Assembly: GCA_016935885.1 (NCBI GenBank) | Contig: JAFGQA010000209.1 | Span: 1 to 37,614, forward strand | From: Phycisphaerae bacterium | GTDB taxonomy: Bacteria; Planctomycetota; Phycisphaerae; UBA1845; UTPLA1 | Reading direction: 5' to 3' | DNA length: 37,614 nt | Shown here: positions 7,301 to 16,184 of the stretch, one piece after another | How the letters are laid out: every line of letters begins with the position of its first letter | How positions within the stretch are numbered: position 1 is the stretch's first letter | Program-made: the position numbers and the translations under genes | The notes under the pieces: model-generated | Databases searched by the model: none | What the model saw: the letters and a program-made list of their open reading frames with translations, nothing else | Told to the model about the DNA's origin: nothing

Positions 7301-9483
7301 ACGGAATCAGCGGCATGATGTGTGGTCGCCAGCCCCAAGAGCCCCGGAGGTTGCTCGACGGGTGGCACGGCGGTGCGAGGGGACGTACCTCGCGCGAAAC
7401 ATCGGGGGCTTTTGGACACAGTTGCCGCTTGCCGTGCGCTGCCTTGTCAGCGGTCGTTGCTGCCGTCGCTTTGCTGGCGAGTATCGGCGGTTGCGACTGG
7501 ACGAGCGGTGGCCATGGCGCGGCACGTGGCAAACAGGTCTTGATCCTCGGCTGCGACGGCATGGACCCGAAATTGGTCGGGCGAATGCTGGACGAGGGCC
7601 GCCTGCCGAACCTCGCCAAGCTGGCCAGCGAGGGCGGTTTCTGCCCGTTGACGACAAGCATCCCCCCGCAGAGTCCCGTGGCCTGGTCGAATTTCATCAC
7701 CGGTGCCGGCCCCGGCGTCCACGGCATCTTCGATTTCATCCACCGTGACCCGAAGCGGCACGCCTTCCCGTATTGGTCGGGGAATGAGATCGTTGCGGTG
7801 GAGGAGAAGGAGCCGTGGCCCACGTTTGGCGAATACCAGTTCCCGAGGATTGAGACGAAGAACGTTCTTCTACGGCACGGGACACCTTTCTGGGAGTACC
7901 TCGACGAGCGGGGCATTCCTGTTCAGATGTATCGCATTCCTGCGAACTATCCGCCCACCGTGTCAAAACATGGTAACGCAAGATGTCTGGCCGGCATGGG
8001 CGTGCCGGACGCGTTGGGCAATCAGGGCACGTACCAGCACTTCTCGTCCAAGCGCCGTCGCAAGAGGCTGGACGGGAGCGGGTACAAGTTGCGGCTTCGT
8101 CACGATTACAAGTCGGGGGCATACGTCGGCAACGTGCTCGGGCCCCCGAACGATCACAAGGTGAAGACGCCGGATTTGTCCGTTGAACTGAAGATCTATC
8201 CGGACGCCGAGAATGACGTGGCCAAGATCATCTACGTCAACGAGGGCCTGCTCGGGGACGACACCGTGGAGATGATCCTGAGCGTCGGGGAGTGGAGCGA
8301 CTGGCAGGAGGTACATTTCCTGAAGACGCCTATCGGCCCCACGTTTCGCACGATCGCGCGGTTCCTATTGCAGGAGGTTCGCCCCGAGGTAAGGCTGTAC
8401 GTGAGCCCGATCAATTTCGATCCCACTGCTCCGGAGGCGGTATTCAGCGAGCCGGCGGACCTGGTTGAGGACGTCGCGGAGGAGATTGGGCTGTTTTACA
8501 CGCAGGGCTTCGCGGAGGAGTACAACGCCCTGAAAGATGGTGTCTTCACCGACGAGGAATACCGCATTCAGGCGGCCTATGTCATGGAGGAACGGTTCAG
8601 GCTTCTCGACTATGCCCTCAACCATTTCGAGGATGGCTTGCTGTTCTTTTACTTCTCCAGCACGGACCTTCAGGCCCACATGTTCTGGTGGGATTCCAAC
8701 GAGAAACACCCCGTCCGAAGTGCCGAGGACAGCAAGAAATACAACGCCGTTGTCGAGAACGTTTACTTGGCGATGGACGAGGCGCTGGCGCGTTGCCGGA
8801 AGCGGCTTGGCGAGGACGCCACGATCATCGTCATGTCAGACCACGGCTTCGGCAACTTCCGTCGTTGCGTGGGTGTCGCCACGTGGCTTCGGGACGAGGG
8901 TTACTGGGTGTCCACATCCGATGACCCCAAGGGCCTGTACGTGGACACCGACTGGACCAGAACCAGGGCGTACAGCCTCGGCGTCGGCGGCAGCATCTAT
9001 CTCAATCTGAAGGGTCGAGAGACGGACGGCATTGTCGATCCGAGCGAACGGGACAGCCTGCTTAACGAGATGTCCGCGAAGCTGATGAAGCTGGTCGATC
9101 CTGAGACAGGCCAGTGCGTCCTGCGGCGCGTGTATCGGGCGGACGAATGGTACCATGGCCCGGAGGTGAAGAACGCCCCCGATCTGCTCCTGGGATACGA
9201 GCGTGGCTACCGGGCGAGTTGGGCGACGGGCCTGGGTGACTTCGACGATGCGGTGATCGTCGACAACACGAACGCCTGGAGTGCCGACCACTGCATTGCC
9301 CACGACTTGGTTCCCGGCATCCTGGTGACGAACAGGCAGATGACGGTGGACGATCCCGCCCTGATCGACGTCGGGCCAACGGTGTTGGCGGAGTTCGGCA
9401 TCTCCACACCCGACGGGATGACCGGGCATAGTATCTTTGAACCGCCCGGGGAGCGCCTGTCTCGCCGGAACAAGGGGAGGTAG
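7297..9483 (+). CDS. AP-superfamily lipoprotein, phosphodiesterase type (AP2), Ser nucleophile
   Basis: Paralogue of the preceding gene, 728 residues, whose ATG overlaps that gene's stop (ATGA at 7297-7300). A hydrophobic stretch (48-62) ends in the lipobox IGGC with C66, so it is probably a lipoprotein; the 45 or so residues before it make a long n-region and a later start is possible. The domain opens with VLILGCDGMDPK (metal ligand D87). In PPQSPVAWSNFITG the nucleophile position holds S126, whereas AP1 has Thr. The remaining sites are conserved (STDLQAHMFW, MSDHGFGNF, SADHCIAH). Being beside AP1 with a different nucleophile and a different anchor, it may act on a related substrate; that is inference. 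Confidence 0.88.
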   Translation: MNGISGMMCGRQPQEPRRLLDGWHGGARGRTSRETSGAFGHSCRLPCAALSAVVAAVALLASIGGCDWTSGGHGAARGKQVLILGCDGMDPKLVGRMLDEGRLPNLAKLASEGGFCPLTTSIPPQSPVAWSNFITGAGPGVHGIFDFIHRDPKRHAFPYWSGNEIVAVEEKEPWPTFGEYQFPRIETKNVLLRHGTPFWEYLDERGIPVQMYRIPANYPPTVSKHGNARCLAGMGVPDALGNQGTYQHFSSKRRRKRLDGSGYKLRLRHDYKSGAYVGNVLGPPNDHKVKTPDLSVELKIYPDAENDVAKIIYVNEGLLGDDTVEMILSVGEWSDWQEVHFLKTPIGPTFRTIARFLLQEVRPEVRLYVSPINFDPTAPEAVFSEPADLVEDVAEEIGLFYTQGFAEEYNALKDGVFTDEEYRIQAAYVMEERFRLLDYALNHFEDGLLFFYFSSTDLQAHMFWWDSNEKHPVRSAEDSKKYNAVVENVYLAMDEALARCRKRLGEDATIIVMSDHGFGNFRRCVGVATWLRDEGYWVSTSDDPKGLYVDTDWTRTRAYSLGVGGSIYLNLKGRETDGIVDPSERDSLLNEMSAKLMKLVDPETGQCVLRRVYRADEWYHGPEVKNAPDLLLGYERGYRASWATGLGDFDDAVIVDNTNAWSADHCIAHDLVPGILVTNRQMTVDDPALIDVGPTVLAEFGISTPDGMTGHSIFEPPGERLSRRNKGR

Positions 9484-9551
9484 GCTGGCGATGTGTCGTT
9501 GGGAGACTCGGCCATAAACGAAGGCGGTCTTGGTAAGAGAGGTGACCTTTC

Positions 9552-9758
9552 ATGTTGGGTGGCAACGTCAAACTGGACAAGAACCTGTTGGGGCGCGTGA
9601 AGAAGTATGCCGAGGCTGCCGGTTACAGCAGTCCTGACGAATTCATCACCCATGCAATCGAGAAGGAACTGGCGAAGCTAGACCAGGCCAAGGGCGATGG
9701 TGCGGAGACAGATCCGGCCGTTCTGGAGCGGCTGAAGGGGCTCGGCTACATAGAGTAG
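9552..9758 (+). CDS. Small ribbon-helix-helix-like protein with C-terminal LGY motif
   Basis: A 68-residue protein with a strong Shine-Dalgarno (AGAGGTGA, 9538-9545). The N-terminal half, NVKLDKNLLGRVKKYAEAAG then SSPDEFITHAIEKELAKL, has the strand-helix-helix look of Arc/MetJ-type proteins, though a DNA-binding role is not shown. After a short charged linker it ends in ERLKGLGYIE, the same LxxLGY motif that closes the catalytic domain of several sulfatase-fold proteins here (for example QRLRSLGYID at the end of the 32074 gene). It sits between AP2 and the YidC/EMC3-like gene in one operon, so it may be an adaptor or regulator of the AP proteins. Exact function unknown. Confidence 0.8.
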   Translation: MLGGNVKLDKNLLGRVKKYAEAAGYSSPDEFITHAIEKELAKLDQAKGDGAETDPAVLERLKGLGYIE

Positions 9759-9807
9759 CCGGCGTATGCGGCACTCGGCCGCCGAGACACTTTGAGACCT
9801 GCCAAGC

Positions 9808-9813
9808 GGAAGG
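9808..9813 (+). promoter_or_regulatory. Shine-Dalgarno deciding a TTG start
   Basis: GGAAGG lies nine bases before the TTG at 9823. The first in-frame ATG (9844) has no such site, so TTG is the better start for the membrane protein gene. Confidence 0.6.
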
Positions 9814-9822
9814 CACCGAGTC

Positions 9823-10662
9823 TTGGACACTGTCACGAAAGTCATGGCCTGGCTGGGGGACATCGCCTTCGCCCTCCTGTCGATGTTCTCGCCCGTTGTG
9901 GCGTTGTGGATCATCTCCGCGTTGACGGGCGTCTTCATGCTACTGATCTGGCGGTACACGTCCAATCAAGACGCCATCGCCGACATACGCAACAAGATCT
10001 CCGCGCACCTGCTTGCCACCCGGCTCTTCAAGGACAACCTGTCGGTCACGTTCCGCGCCCAGCGGCAGATCATCTGGCAATCGCTCCGGTTGCTCGGCTA
10101 CTCGGTCCAGCCGATGATCATCATGGTGGTGCCGTTCGTGTTGATCATGGTGCAGATCGGACTGCGTTACGAGCATCGGCCGCTCGAAGTCGGCAAGACA
10201 GCCCGTATCAAGGTCACGCTGAAGGACGGGGCCATGAAGCAGGAGGCCAAGTGGAAGGGCGTCGGCGACCAGCTCGCCTTGCCCGATGGTCTGGGCGTCG
10301 ATCCGAACGACCCCTGCCGTGTGAAGCCCCTTCGGACGGTGGATTGGCGGATCACGCCGGCAGGGGCCGGCGATTACGCGTTGACCTTTGGGAAGGGATC
10401 AGACAAGGTCGAAATGCCGCTGCGCGTCGGCGAGGGATTCAAGCGCATCAGCAGGTTGCGCGGCGGCGGTTTCTTCGACCGCTTGATCTATTCGGCGGAA
10501 CCGTCGATTCCCGAGGCATCGGTGTTCGAGTCCATCGAGGTTTACTACCCCACGCGCTCCACGCTGTTCTTCGGCTACGATGTCCACTGGCTGATCACGC
10601 TGTTTGTCTTATCCATCGTCTTTGCGCTGATATTCAAACCATTCATGAAGGTCCATATCTAA
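9823..10662 (+). CDS. Three-helix membrane protein resembling the YidC/EMC3 (DUF106) fold
   Basis: Last gene of the AP operon, 279 residues. A membrane helix (about 22-43) is followed by a charged helical hairpin (48-90, NQDAIADIRNKISAHLLATR and onwards), a second helix (97-114), a beta-rich domain of about 130 residues (118-248, with KTARIKVTL and GAGDYALTF) and a C-terminal helix (about 254-273). Helix, cytoplasmic coiled hairpin, helix resembles the membrane-insertase superfamily (YidC, EMC3, TMCO1, archaeal DUF106). The large beta domain before the last helix is unusual. Resemblance is by pattern only. It could help insert or hold the AP proteins in the membrane. It converges with the next gene with only five bases between stops. 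Confidence 0.8.
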   Translation: MDTVTKVMAWLGDIAFALLSMFSPVVALWIISALTGVFMLLIWRYTSNQDAIADIRNKISAHLLATRLFKDNLSVTFRAQRQIIWQSLRLLGYSVQPMIIMVVPFVLIMVQIGLRYEHRPLEVGKTARIKVTLKDGAMKQEAKWKGVGDQLALPDGLGVDPNDPCRVKPLRTVDWRITPAGAGDYALTFGKGSDKVEMPLRVGEGFKRISRLRGGGFFDRLIYSAEPSIPEASVFESIEVYYPTRSTLFFGYDVHWLITLFVLSIVFALIFKPFMKVHI

Positions 10663-10667
10663 GCGCG

Positions 10668-13139
10668 TCACGGCGTCTCGGACTGACGGCGCTGCGACAG
10701 GACCGCCTCGAGACTCCTCCGCGCCAGGGCATGGCTGGGGTCGATCTGCAGGAGCCTGCGGTACTCCTCGGCGGCCTCGTCGAGCCTGCCTTGCCTCGCC
10801 AGGACGCCCGCGAGTCTGTAACGCGTATCGACGGAGTCGGGGCCCAACCGCACGGCTTCGGTGTAGTGCTCGACGGCCTCCCCGAGCCTGCCTTGAATGA
10901 CCAACGTGTTGGCCAGATTGATGTGCGCCTCAAGGAGTTCGGGCTGATACCGTACCGCGTCCCGGTAGCGCCGCACGGCTTCCTCGAACTTGCCCGCCTT
11001 GACGAGCGCGTTACCCAGGTTGTAGTACGCGCCGGCTAAGTCGGGCTTGAGACGCACGGCCTCCTCGTAGTGGGCGATGGCCTCCGCCACATCCCCTCGA
11101 CTTGCCAGCGCCATGGCCAGATCGTTGTACACTTCAGGCCTCCGAGGATTGAGCCGCAGGGCTTTGTTGTAACAATCAACGGCCTCATCGAGGCGCCCGA
11201 GTTGAACAAGCACTCTGCCCAGGTTGTGATGTGCCTCGGCGCAATAGGGATTGATCCGCAGGGACTCGGTGAACTGCTCAGCCGCCTCACCGGGCTTGCC
11301 CTCCTTGACCATCAACTTGCCCAAGGTGTTGCGCGCGCCAGCGTTTCGCGGCTCGATCTCCAGCGACTTGGTGAAGTGGCGGATGGCCTCGTCGGTCTTC
11401 CCCTGAAGGGCCAGAACGTTGCCCAGGTTATAATGCGCCTTGGCGCTGCCCGGGCTAAGGCGGAGAGCCTTTGTGAGATGAGGAAGGGCTTCGTCAAGCC
11501 TGCCCTCTTCAGCCAGCGTTGCGCCGATATTCTGGTGCTCGAAGGACCCGTGGGCGGTCCTCATCTTGCCGATGTCCATGTTGCACAAAACCAACAGGCC
11601 AGCCAGCAAGACGGTCGGCGCGATCACTTTCGCAGCCGCGCCCCGCTGAAGACGCCGGATGACCATCTCAACGGCGCAGGCTCCATACATGGTGAGCAGG
11701 GGGAGTGTCGGCAGGCGGTAGCGCGCTGTGACGAAGAAGGCGAGCATGAAGGCGCTCTGGGCCGCAAGAAGGCCGAAAAGCGGAAAGTGCCGCCGCCAAT
11801 CTCGGCACTGGAGGATCACCCCGAGCAGACCGAGCGGGATAATCAGCCCCGATGGGAATGCAATGACCTTCTTCCAGAGCAGCACGCTCAACAGGAATGC
11901 GTGTTGCCTAAAGGCATAGAGGTTTGAGTTGCGGGGCGTCTCATCGCCACTGAGCAACTGTAGAAGTTTGAATCCCATCAACTTCACAAAGTCGAGAGGC
12001 TTGTCAACGATCCGCTCAATTGTCGTCCTGACGAGGTAGCGGCTTTGCCCCGAGGCGCTGGTCACACCCTGCCTCGCCGGCTCCTCCACAACCTGGTCAT
12101 AGTACGCAAAACACCGCGGGTGGTTGGGATCGTTAAGGTGACGATGCTCCCAATCGTTACCAAGACGGAAGTTGATGCCCACATTCGCGGCAAGCGGTGC
12201 GAATTCGCCGGACAGGATGCCCCGAAGCGTCTCCATATTGGACTTCGCGCCCCGTTCGGCCGGCGGAGGTAATGCCGTCGTCTGCCCCGGCCCGGCGGCA
12301 TCGTACCTGGCGTTGTGCCAGGACACGGGAAGAATCAACAAGCCCACGGGAGCAAGCAGGGCAATCCCGGCCCTCCAGAACGAAGGCCTGACGGCCCGCG
12401 TCGCCCAACCGCCTGGCGGATCCCACCGCCAACGCGCCATCGCGTACAACCATACCAGCACCACGGGCAAAAACAGCAGAATCCCCCCACGGTTAATGGC
12501 ACAAAGACCGATACACAGACCAGCCAGTGCCCACCAACCGCTGCCGGCGCGCCGCCCGGCAACCAGCAGCACAAACAGCGTCAGCAACTGTAGCATGACG
12601 TCGAGGCTGGCCGACAGCAACTGGCCGTCGAAGAAAATCATGGTGCCACACAGGCAGCACGCCAGCGCAGAGGCAACCGCTACGAATCGCTCGGCGAAGA
12701 CCCTCCGCGCGATCAGAAAGACCAACACGCAACTGATCGAACCGAGCACCAGGTGAACAACCTTCAGAAGGGTGACGCCGTGTCCGATGGTCTTGTACAA
12801 AACTCCGAGGAACAACGGATACAATGGCGGCCAGGAAAACGGCTCTTCACCGGGCCAGTCGCCTTTGTCCAGGGCCAACGCCATCTCGTGGTAGTTCTTG
12901 GCATCGATGCCGCGGTATTCGAAGAACGGGCTGCTGGAATCCTCTGCCAGATACACAAGCCGCACGACAAGGGCCAGACAGAAGATGGTTGCAGGCAGCC
13001 ACCACCGCCCGGGTGTCCTCGGTCCGATGCCGATCGCCTGGCCTGCCGGCACAACATCTGCCTCGCTCGCTGGATTCTCAACCGATTCCGTCATGTCATG
13101 GATGCCGCTTCGACTTGTGCCACGTGCCCTGTCAGCCAT
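10668..13139 (-). CDS. GT39-like (GT-C) membrane glycosyltransferase with C-terminal TPR domain
   Basis: 823 residues from the ATG at 13139, which overlaps the upstream sulfatase stop by eight bases; an ATG at 13094 is also possible. The first half is a polytopic GT-C enzyme: a membrane helix (about 47-64), then RGIDAKNYHEMALAL with the likely catalytic D79, then FSWPPLYPLFLGVLY (101-115), a typical ArnT/PMT-like layout, and about ten further helices. From about residue 545 to the end lie roughly eight TPRs of 34 residues (HYNLGNVLALQGKTDEAIRH and similar). Such enzymes move a sugar from a polyprenyl carrier onto lipid, glycan or protein outside the membrane. It is the last gene of a run starting with the sulfotransferase-like gene. 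Sugar and acceptor are unknown. Confidence 0.87.
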   Translation of the reverse strand: MADRARGTSRSGIHDMTESVENPASEADVVPAGQAIGIGPRTPGRWWLPATIFCLALVVRLVYLAEDSSSPFFEYRGIDAKNYHEMALALDKGDWPGEEPFSWPPLYPLFLGVLYKTIGHGVTLLKVVHLVLGSISCVLVFLIARRVFAERFVAVASALACCLCGTMIFFDGQLLSASLDVMLQLLTLFVLLVAGRRAGSGWWALAGLCIGLCAINRGGILLFLPVVLVWLYAMARWRWDPPGGWATRAVRPSFWRAGIALLAPVGLLILPVSWHNARYDAAGPGQTTALPPPAERGAKSNMETLRGILSGEFAPLAANVGINFRLGNDWEHRHLNDPNHPRCFAYYDQVVEEPARQGVTSASGQSRYLVRTTIERIVDKPLDFVKLMGFKLLQLLSGDETPRNSNLYAFRQHAFLLSVLLWKKVIAFPSGLIIPLGLLGVILQCRDWRRHFPLFGLLAAQSAFMLAFFVTARYRLPTLPLLTMYGACAVEMVIRRLQRGAAAKVIAPTVLLAGLLVLCNMDIGKMRTAHGSFEHQNIGATLAEEGRLDEALPHLTKALRLSPGSAKAHYNLGNVLALQGKTDEAIRHFTKSLEIEPRNAGARNTLGKLMVKEGKPGEAAEQFTESLRINPYCAEAHHNLGRVLVQLGRLDEAVDCYNKALRLNPRRPEVYNDLAMALASRGDVAEAIAHYEEAVRLKPDLAGAYYNLGNALVKAGKFEEAVRRYRDAVRYQPELLEAHINLANTLVIQGRLGEAVEHYTEAVRLGPDSVDTRYRLAGVLARQGRLDEAAEEYRRLLQIDPSHALARRSLEAVLSQRRQSETP

Positions 13140-14520
13140 CGCCGGTCTCTGTGGGACTTCGTTGCGATTCCCCACTTTCCTGGCCACTCACCATCTCGCT
13201 CAGCTTGGCCCGCAAGCTCGCCGTCTCCTCCGGATAAGAGTTGGCTACATTCTGATCCTCGCCCGGATTCGCCGCCAAGTCGTACAGCACTTCCTCGCCA
13301 CGGCCCGACAGCACGTACCTAAAGCGCCCTTTGCGCAACGATTTGAGCGATACGTCGTAACGAGACATGTCAATATCGGGGTACTTCGATCGCCAGTAAT
13401 CATTGATCAGCTTGAACGGCCGCGAATACTCAGCCAGAATGCCTCGCTCGCCTCCATCCTCACTTTCATCCGTGGCCTCGGCGTACAGGAGGTGTTTCTC
13501 GCCCGAGCCGCTCACCAACTCGCCGTCACCGAGGATCGCCAGGACCGTTGGCAGGATGTCCACAAGGCTGACCGGCCTCCCAACACTCTGGCCGGCCGCC
13601 AACGCCTTGGGATACCGAATGACCAGTGGAATGCGCAAGACGGGGTCACACAGCGAAAACTCGTGTCCCATGAGTGAGTGCTCACCAAGGTGCTCTCCGT
13701 GATCCGAGGTGATGATCAAGATGGTGTCGTCCAGGCAACCACTGGAGCGCAGGCAGGAGACCAAAGTGCCGACCTGCTCGTCCAGATAGGCGATCTCCGC
13801 TTGATACAGTGTGCGGACCCACACTATGTCCTCGGGCGACAACGTGCTCTTGCCGGTGATGGTGCGCTCGGCCTGGCCAAGTGTGAAACGTCGCCGCGGG
13901 GCTTCCTCTGCAACGTTCATGCGGTCGAGGATTCGGCCAGGAGGTATATACGGCAGGTGCGCCTCCAGGTAATTCACAAACAAGAAGAATGGAGCGTCTT
14001 CACCAGCTCGCTCGCCGATCCACGTTGTGACCATCTGCGTGGCTGACGCCGCGCCTTTCTCCTTATTGTTCTTGACCTGCTTGTAGACTTCCTCGTATGT
14101 ATCGAAGCCCTGAGCCATCCCGCTGCGGCGGTGCAGCCACGGGTTGCACGTGAAACCTCCCGTTTTGTAACCCCGCGATCGCAGGATTTCGGCCATCGTC
14201 TCGCGGGACTCCCTTAGGCGAAACTGCCCGTGCACCGCCTGGTGTTCGTGCGGGTATAGGCCGGTGAACAAGGATGCGTGTGAGGGAACCGTCCACGGTG
14301 CGGGCGCGAATGCGTTTGCGAACTTCGTTCCCTGCCGGGCGACCTCATCAATACTCGGGGTCAGCGGCCCGTCTTTCGTCTCAACACCGACACAGTCCGC
14401 CCGAACCGTATCCAAGACAATGAGCACGACATTGACCGGCCGCCGAGACACTTCCCTCCAAAACAACAAGGCACCTGCAAGGACAATCAGGATCGCCATC
14501 GCACCGACGATCCGCTTCAT
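13132..14520 (-). CDS. Sulfatase-fold protein A with Thr nucleophile
   Basis: Predicted membrane-anchored AP-superfamily enzyme, 462 residues, starting at the ATG at 14520 seven bases after the upstream stop with AAAGG before it; an ATG at 14535 is possible. An N-terminal anchor (3-22) leads into VNVVLIVLDTVRAD (metal ligand D37). The nucleophile motif is WTVPSHASLFTGLYP: T77 stands where sulfatases carry the Cys or Ser that becomes formylglycine, and H81 replaces their Arg. ITSDHGEHLGEHSLMGHE supplies the second metal ligands. It is therefore unlikely to be a sulfatase; Thr is the nucleophile in phosphoethanolamine transferases and phosphodiesterases of this fold. Unlike its neighbours it has no LGY motif at the end. 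Confidence 0.88.
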   Translation of the reverse strand: MKRIVGAMAILIVLAGALLFWREVSRRPVNVVLIVLDTVRADCVGVETKDGPLTPSIDEVARQGTKFANAFAPAPWTVPSHASLFTGLYPHEHQAVHGQFRLRESRETMAEILRSRGYKTGGFTCNPWLHRRSGMAQGFDTYEEVYKQVKNNKEKGAASATQMVTTWIGERAGEDAPFFLFVNYLEAHLPYIPPGRILDRMNVAEEAPRRRFTLGQAERTITGKSTLSPEDIVWVRTLYQAEIAYLDEQVGTLVSCLRSSGCLDDTILIITSDHGEHLGEHSLMGHEFSLCDPVLRIPLVIRYPKALAAGQSVGRPVSLVDILPTVLAILGDGELVSGSGEKHLLYAEATDESEDGGERGILAEYSRPFKLINDYWRSKYPDIDMSRYDVSLKSLRKGRFRYVLSGRGEEVLYDLAANPGEDQNVANSYPEETASLRAKLSEMVSGQESGESQRSPTETGDG

Positions 14521-14527
14521 GCTGCCT

Positions 14528-16117
14528 TTACCCATTCTGATCGTCATCCTCGTCGTCAACCGAGGTTCCCCCAAGATACCCCAGGGACTTCAGCCGTCGC
14601 ACCGTATCCTCGCGGTGGGTTGCCTCTAAATCCGAGGGCAACGGCCGCGCCGAGTTTGTCCACTTCTCGAGCTTCTGCCTCAATTCCCCTGCCTTGCCAT
14701 GGGTTTCCGGCGTCGCGTCTCCGAGCAGGTTCTTGCGCTCGTGTGGGTCTACCGAAAGATCGTAAAGCTCCTCGAATTGCAGGTAAGGCGTCCGAACGTA
14801 CTTCAGGTTGCCTTCTCGCACACATCGGGCGTTGCGGCTGTTATGCCAACGGGGGCTACTCGTGGGCAGCTGCCACGGTTTGGACGCTTCACCGAAACGC
14901 GTCCGCGGCGAGGAAGGCACAACGCCACGAACAAGATCAACCGCCTGTCCGTCGATCCCTTGGGGCACGGGGAGGCCAAGGTAATCCAACAAGGTCGGCA
15001 GGATGTCGATACTGGCCACGAGTTCGTCTATCTTCTTGCCACCCCCGGCGGCTCTCGGCAGGCGAATCATGCAAACGGCATGCATGGTCTCCTCGTACGT
15101 CGTCAGACCATGATCGAAGTATCGACAGATTGCGATCCACCTTGACGCGCGGCCAAGCTTCGTCTTGTTCCTCTTCAAGGACTCCGTCAAGCGGGAATCG
15201 AACTGCATCCGGTACTCACCGAGGTTCTCTCCGTGGTCACTCGTCACAACCACGATCGCCTCATCGAGAATCCCCCGCCGCGACAAAGTGTCCAACAACC
15301 TGCCGATGTGTTCGTCCATGTACGAAATCTCGCCCGCGTAGCGTTTGCCCAGCAGCGAGGCCAGATGATTCTGCTGACCTGGTGTCCTCGCAAGCCATCT
15401 GTCGACTGCGGCGCGATGCGGCAAGCCGGCCCCGCCGTTCGGATCGTACAACTTGGCGTACTCCGGCGACGGGCTATACGGCGCGTGCGGATCGAAGTAA
15501 TGCACGAAAAGAAACAGGTGTGGCGGAATGCTCCTCTCGTCAAGGTACTTGATCACGGCGTCCGTAACCGCCTTGGCCGATCGCTGGTTCTGATCGGCAC
15601 CATCTTCACCCTTGAATTGATCGAACGTCTCATCGTAATGGTCGAAGCCTTGCGCGAAGTTGAACCGGCTCTCGAGGGCAAACGAGCCGACAAAGCCCGC
15701 CGTCCGGAAACCTGCGTCACGGAGGATTTCCGGCAGCATCACGTTGTCCTCGTTCACCATATAACCGTTTTTCGGCGTGCCGTGCGTGTGCGGATACGTG
15801 CCCGTGAACAGGGAAGTGTGCGAAGCGAGTGTTGTCGGGACCACCGTCATGTAGTTGCTGAACAGGACGGACTCGGACGCCAGCTTGTCGATCCGTGGCG
15901 TGTGAATCCAAGGATTCCCGTAGCATCCGAAATGGTCGGCGCGGGTCGTATCCAGGGAGATAACGATCACGTGCCGGACCGGCGAGCGGCTCCACATCCA
16001 GTACCCGCAGACGCCGATCAACGCGATTGCCAGCACAACGATTCCCGCGGAAATGACCGGCCGCCGCGGCTTCCTTACTGGCGGAACTGACTCCCGGATT
16101 GACGTCGACCCGCTCAT
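14528..16117 (-). CDS. Sulfatase-fold protein B with Thr nucleophile
   Basis: 529 residues with a single N-terminal membrane helix (about 22-42) and the catalytic domain outside. HVIVISLDTTRADHFGCYG gives D56; the nucleophile region is PTTLASHTSLFTGTYPHTHG with T96 in place of formylglycine; VTSDHGENLGEY carries the second metal pair. The C-terminus has TVRRLKSLGYLGG and then an acidic tail (SVDDEDDDQNG). It is transcribed between the sulfotransferase-like gene and protein A. A role as phosphotransferase or phosphohydrolase on a surface glycan or lipid is more likely than sulfate removal, but this is inferred from one residue and the context. Confidence 0.88.
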   Translation of the reverse strand: MSGSTSIRESVPPVRKPRRPVISAGIVVLAIALIGVCGYWMWSRSPVRHVIVISLDTTRADHFGCYGNPWIHTPRIDKLASESVLFSNYMTVVPTTLASHTSLFTGTYPHTHGTPKNGYMVNEDNVMLPEILRDAGFRTAGFVGSFALESRFNFAQGFDHYDETFDQFKGEDGADQNQRSAKAVTDAVIKYLDERSIPPHLFLFVHYFDPHAPYSPSPEYAKLYDPNGGAGLPHRAAVDRWLARTPGQQNHLASLLGKRYAGEISYMDEHIGRLLDTLSRRGILDEAIVVVTSDHGENLGEYRMQFDSRLTESLKRNKTKLGRASRWIAICRYFDHGLTTYEETMHAVCMIRLPRAAGGGKKIDELVASIDILPTLLDYLGLPVPQGIDGQAVDLVRGVVPSSPRTRFGEASKPWQLPTSSPRWHNSRNARCVREGNLKYVRTPYLQFEELYDLSVDPHERKNLLGDATPETHGKAGELRQKLEKWTNSARPLPSDLEATHREDTVRRLKSLGYLGGTSVDDEDDDQNG

Positions 16118-16184
16118 GCCCTTGACGAAGCTCGATATGACAATGTGTGGGCCGCAACAACCTCGCGCCGCCGAGCCGCCAACA

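Noticed and set aside
10663..10667. Shared bidirectional terminator between the convergent genes at 10662 and 10668
   Set aside because: Only five bases separate the stop codons and no hairpin with a T-run was found there or in the adjoining gene ends.
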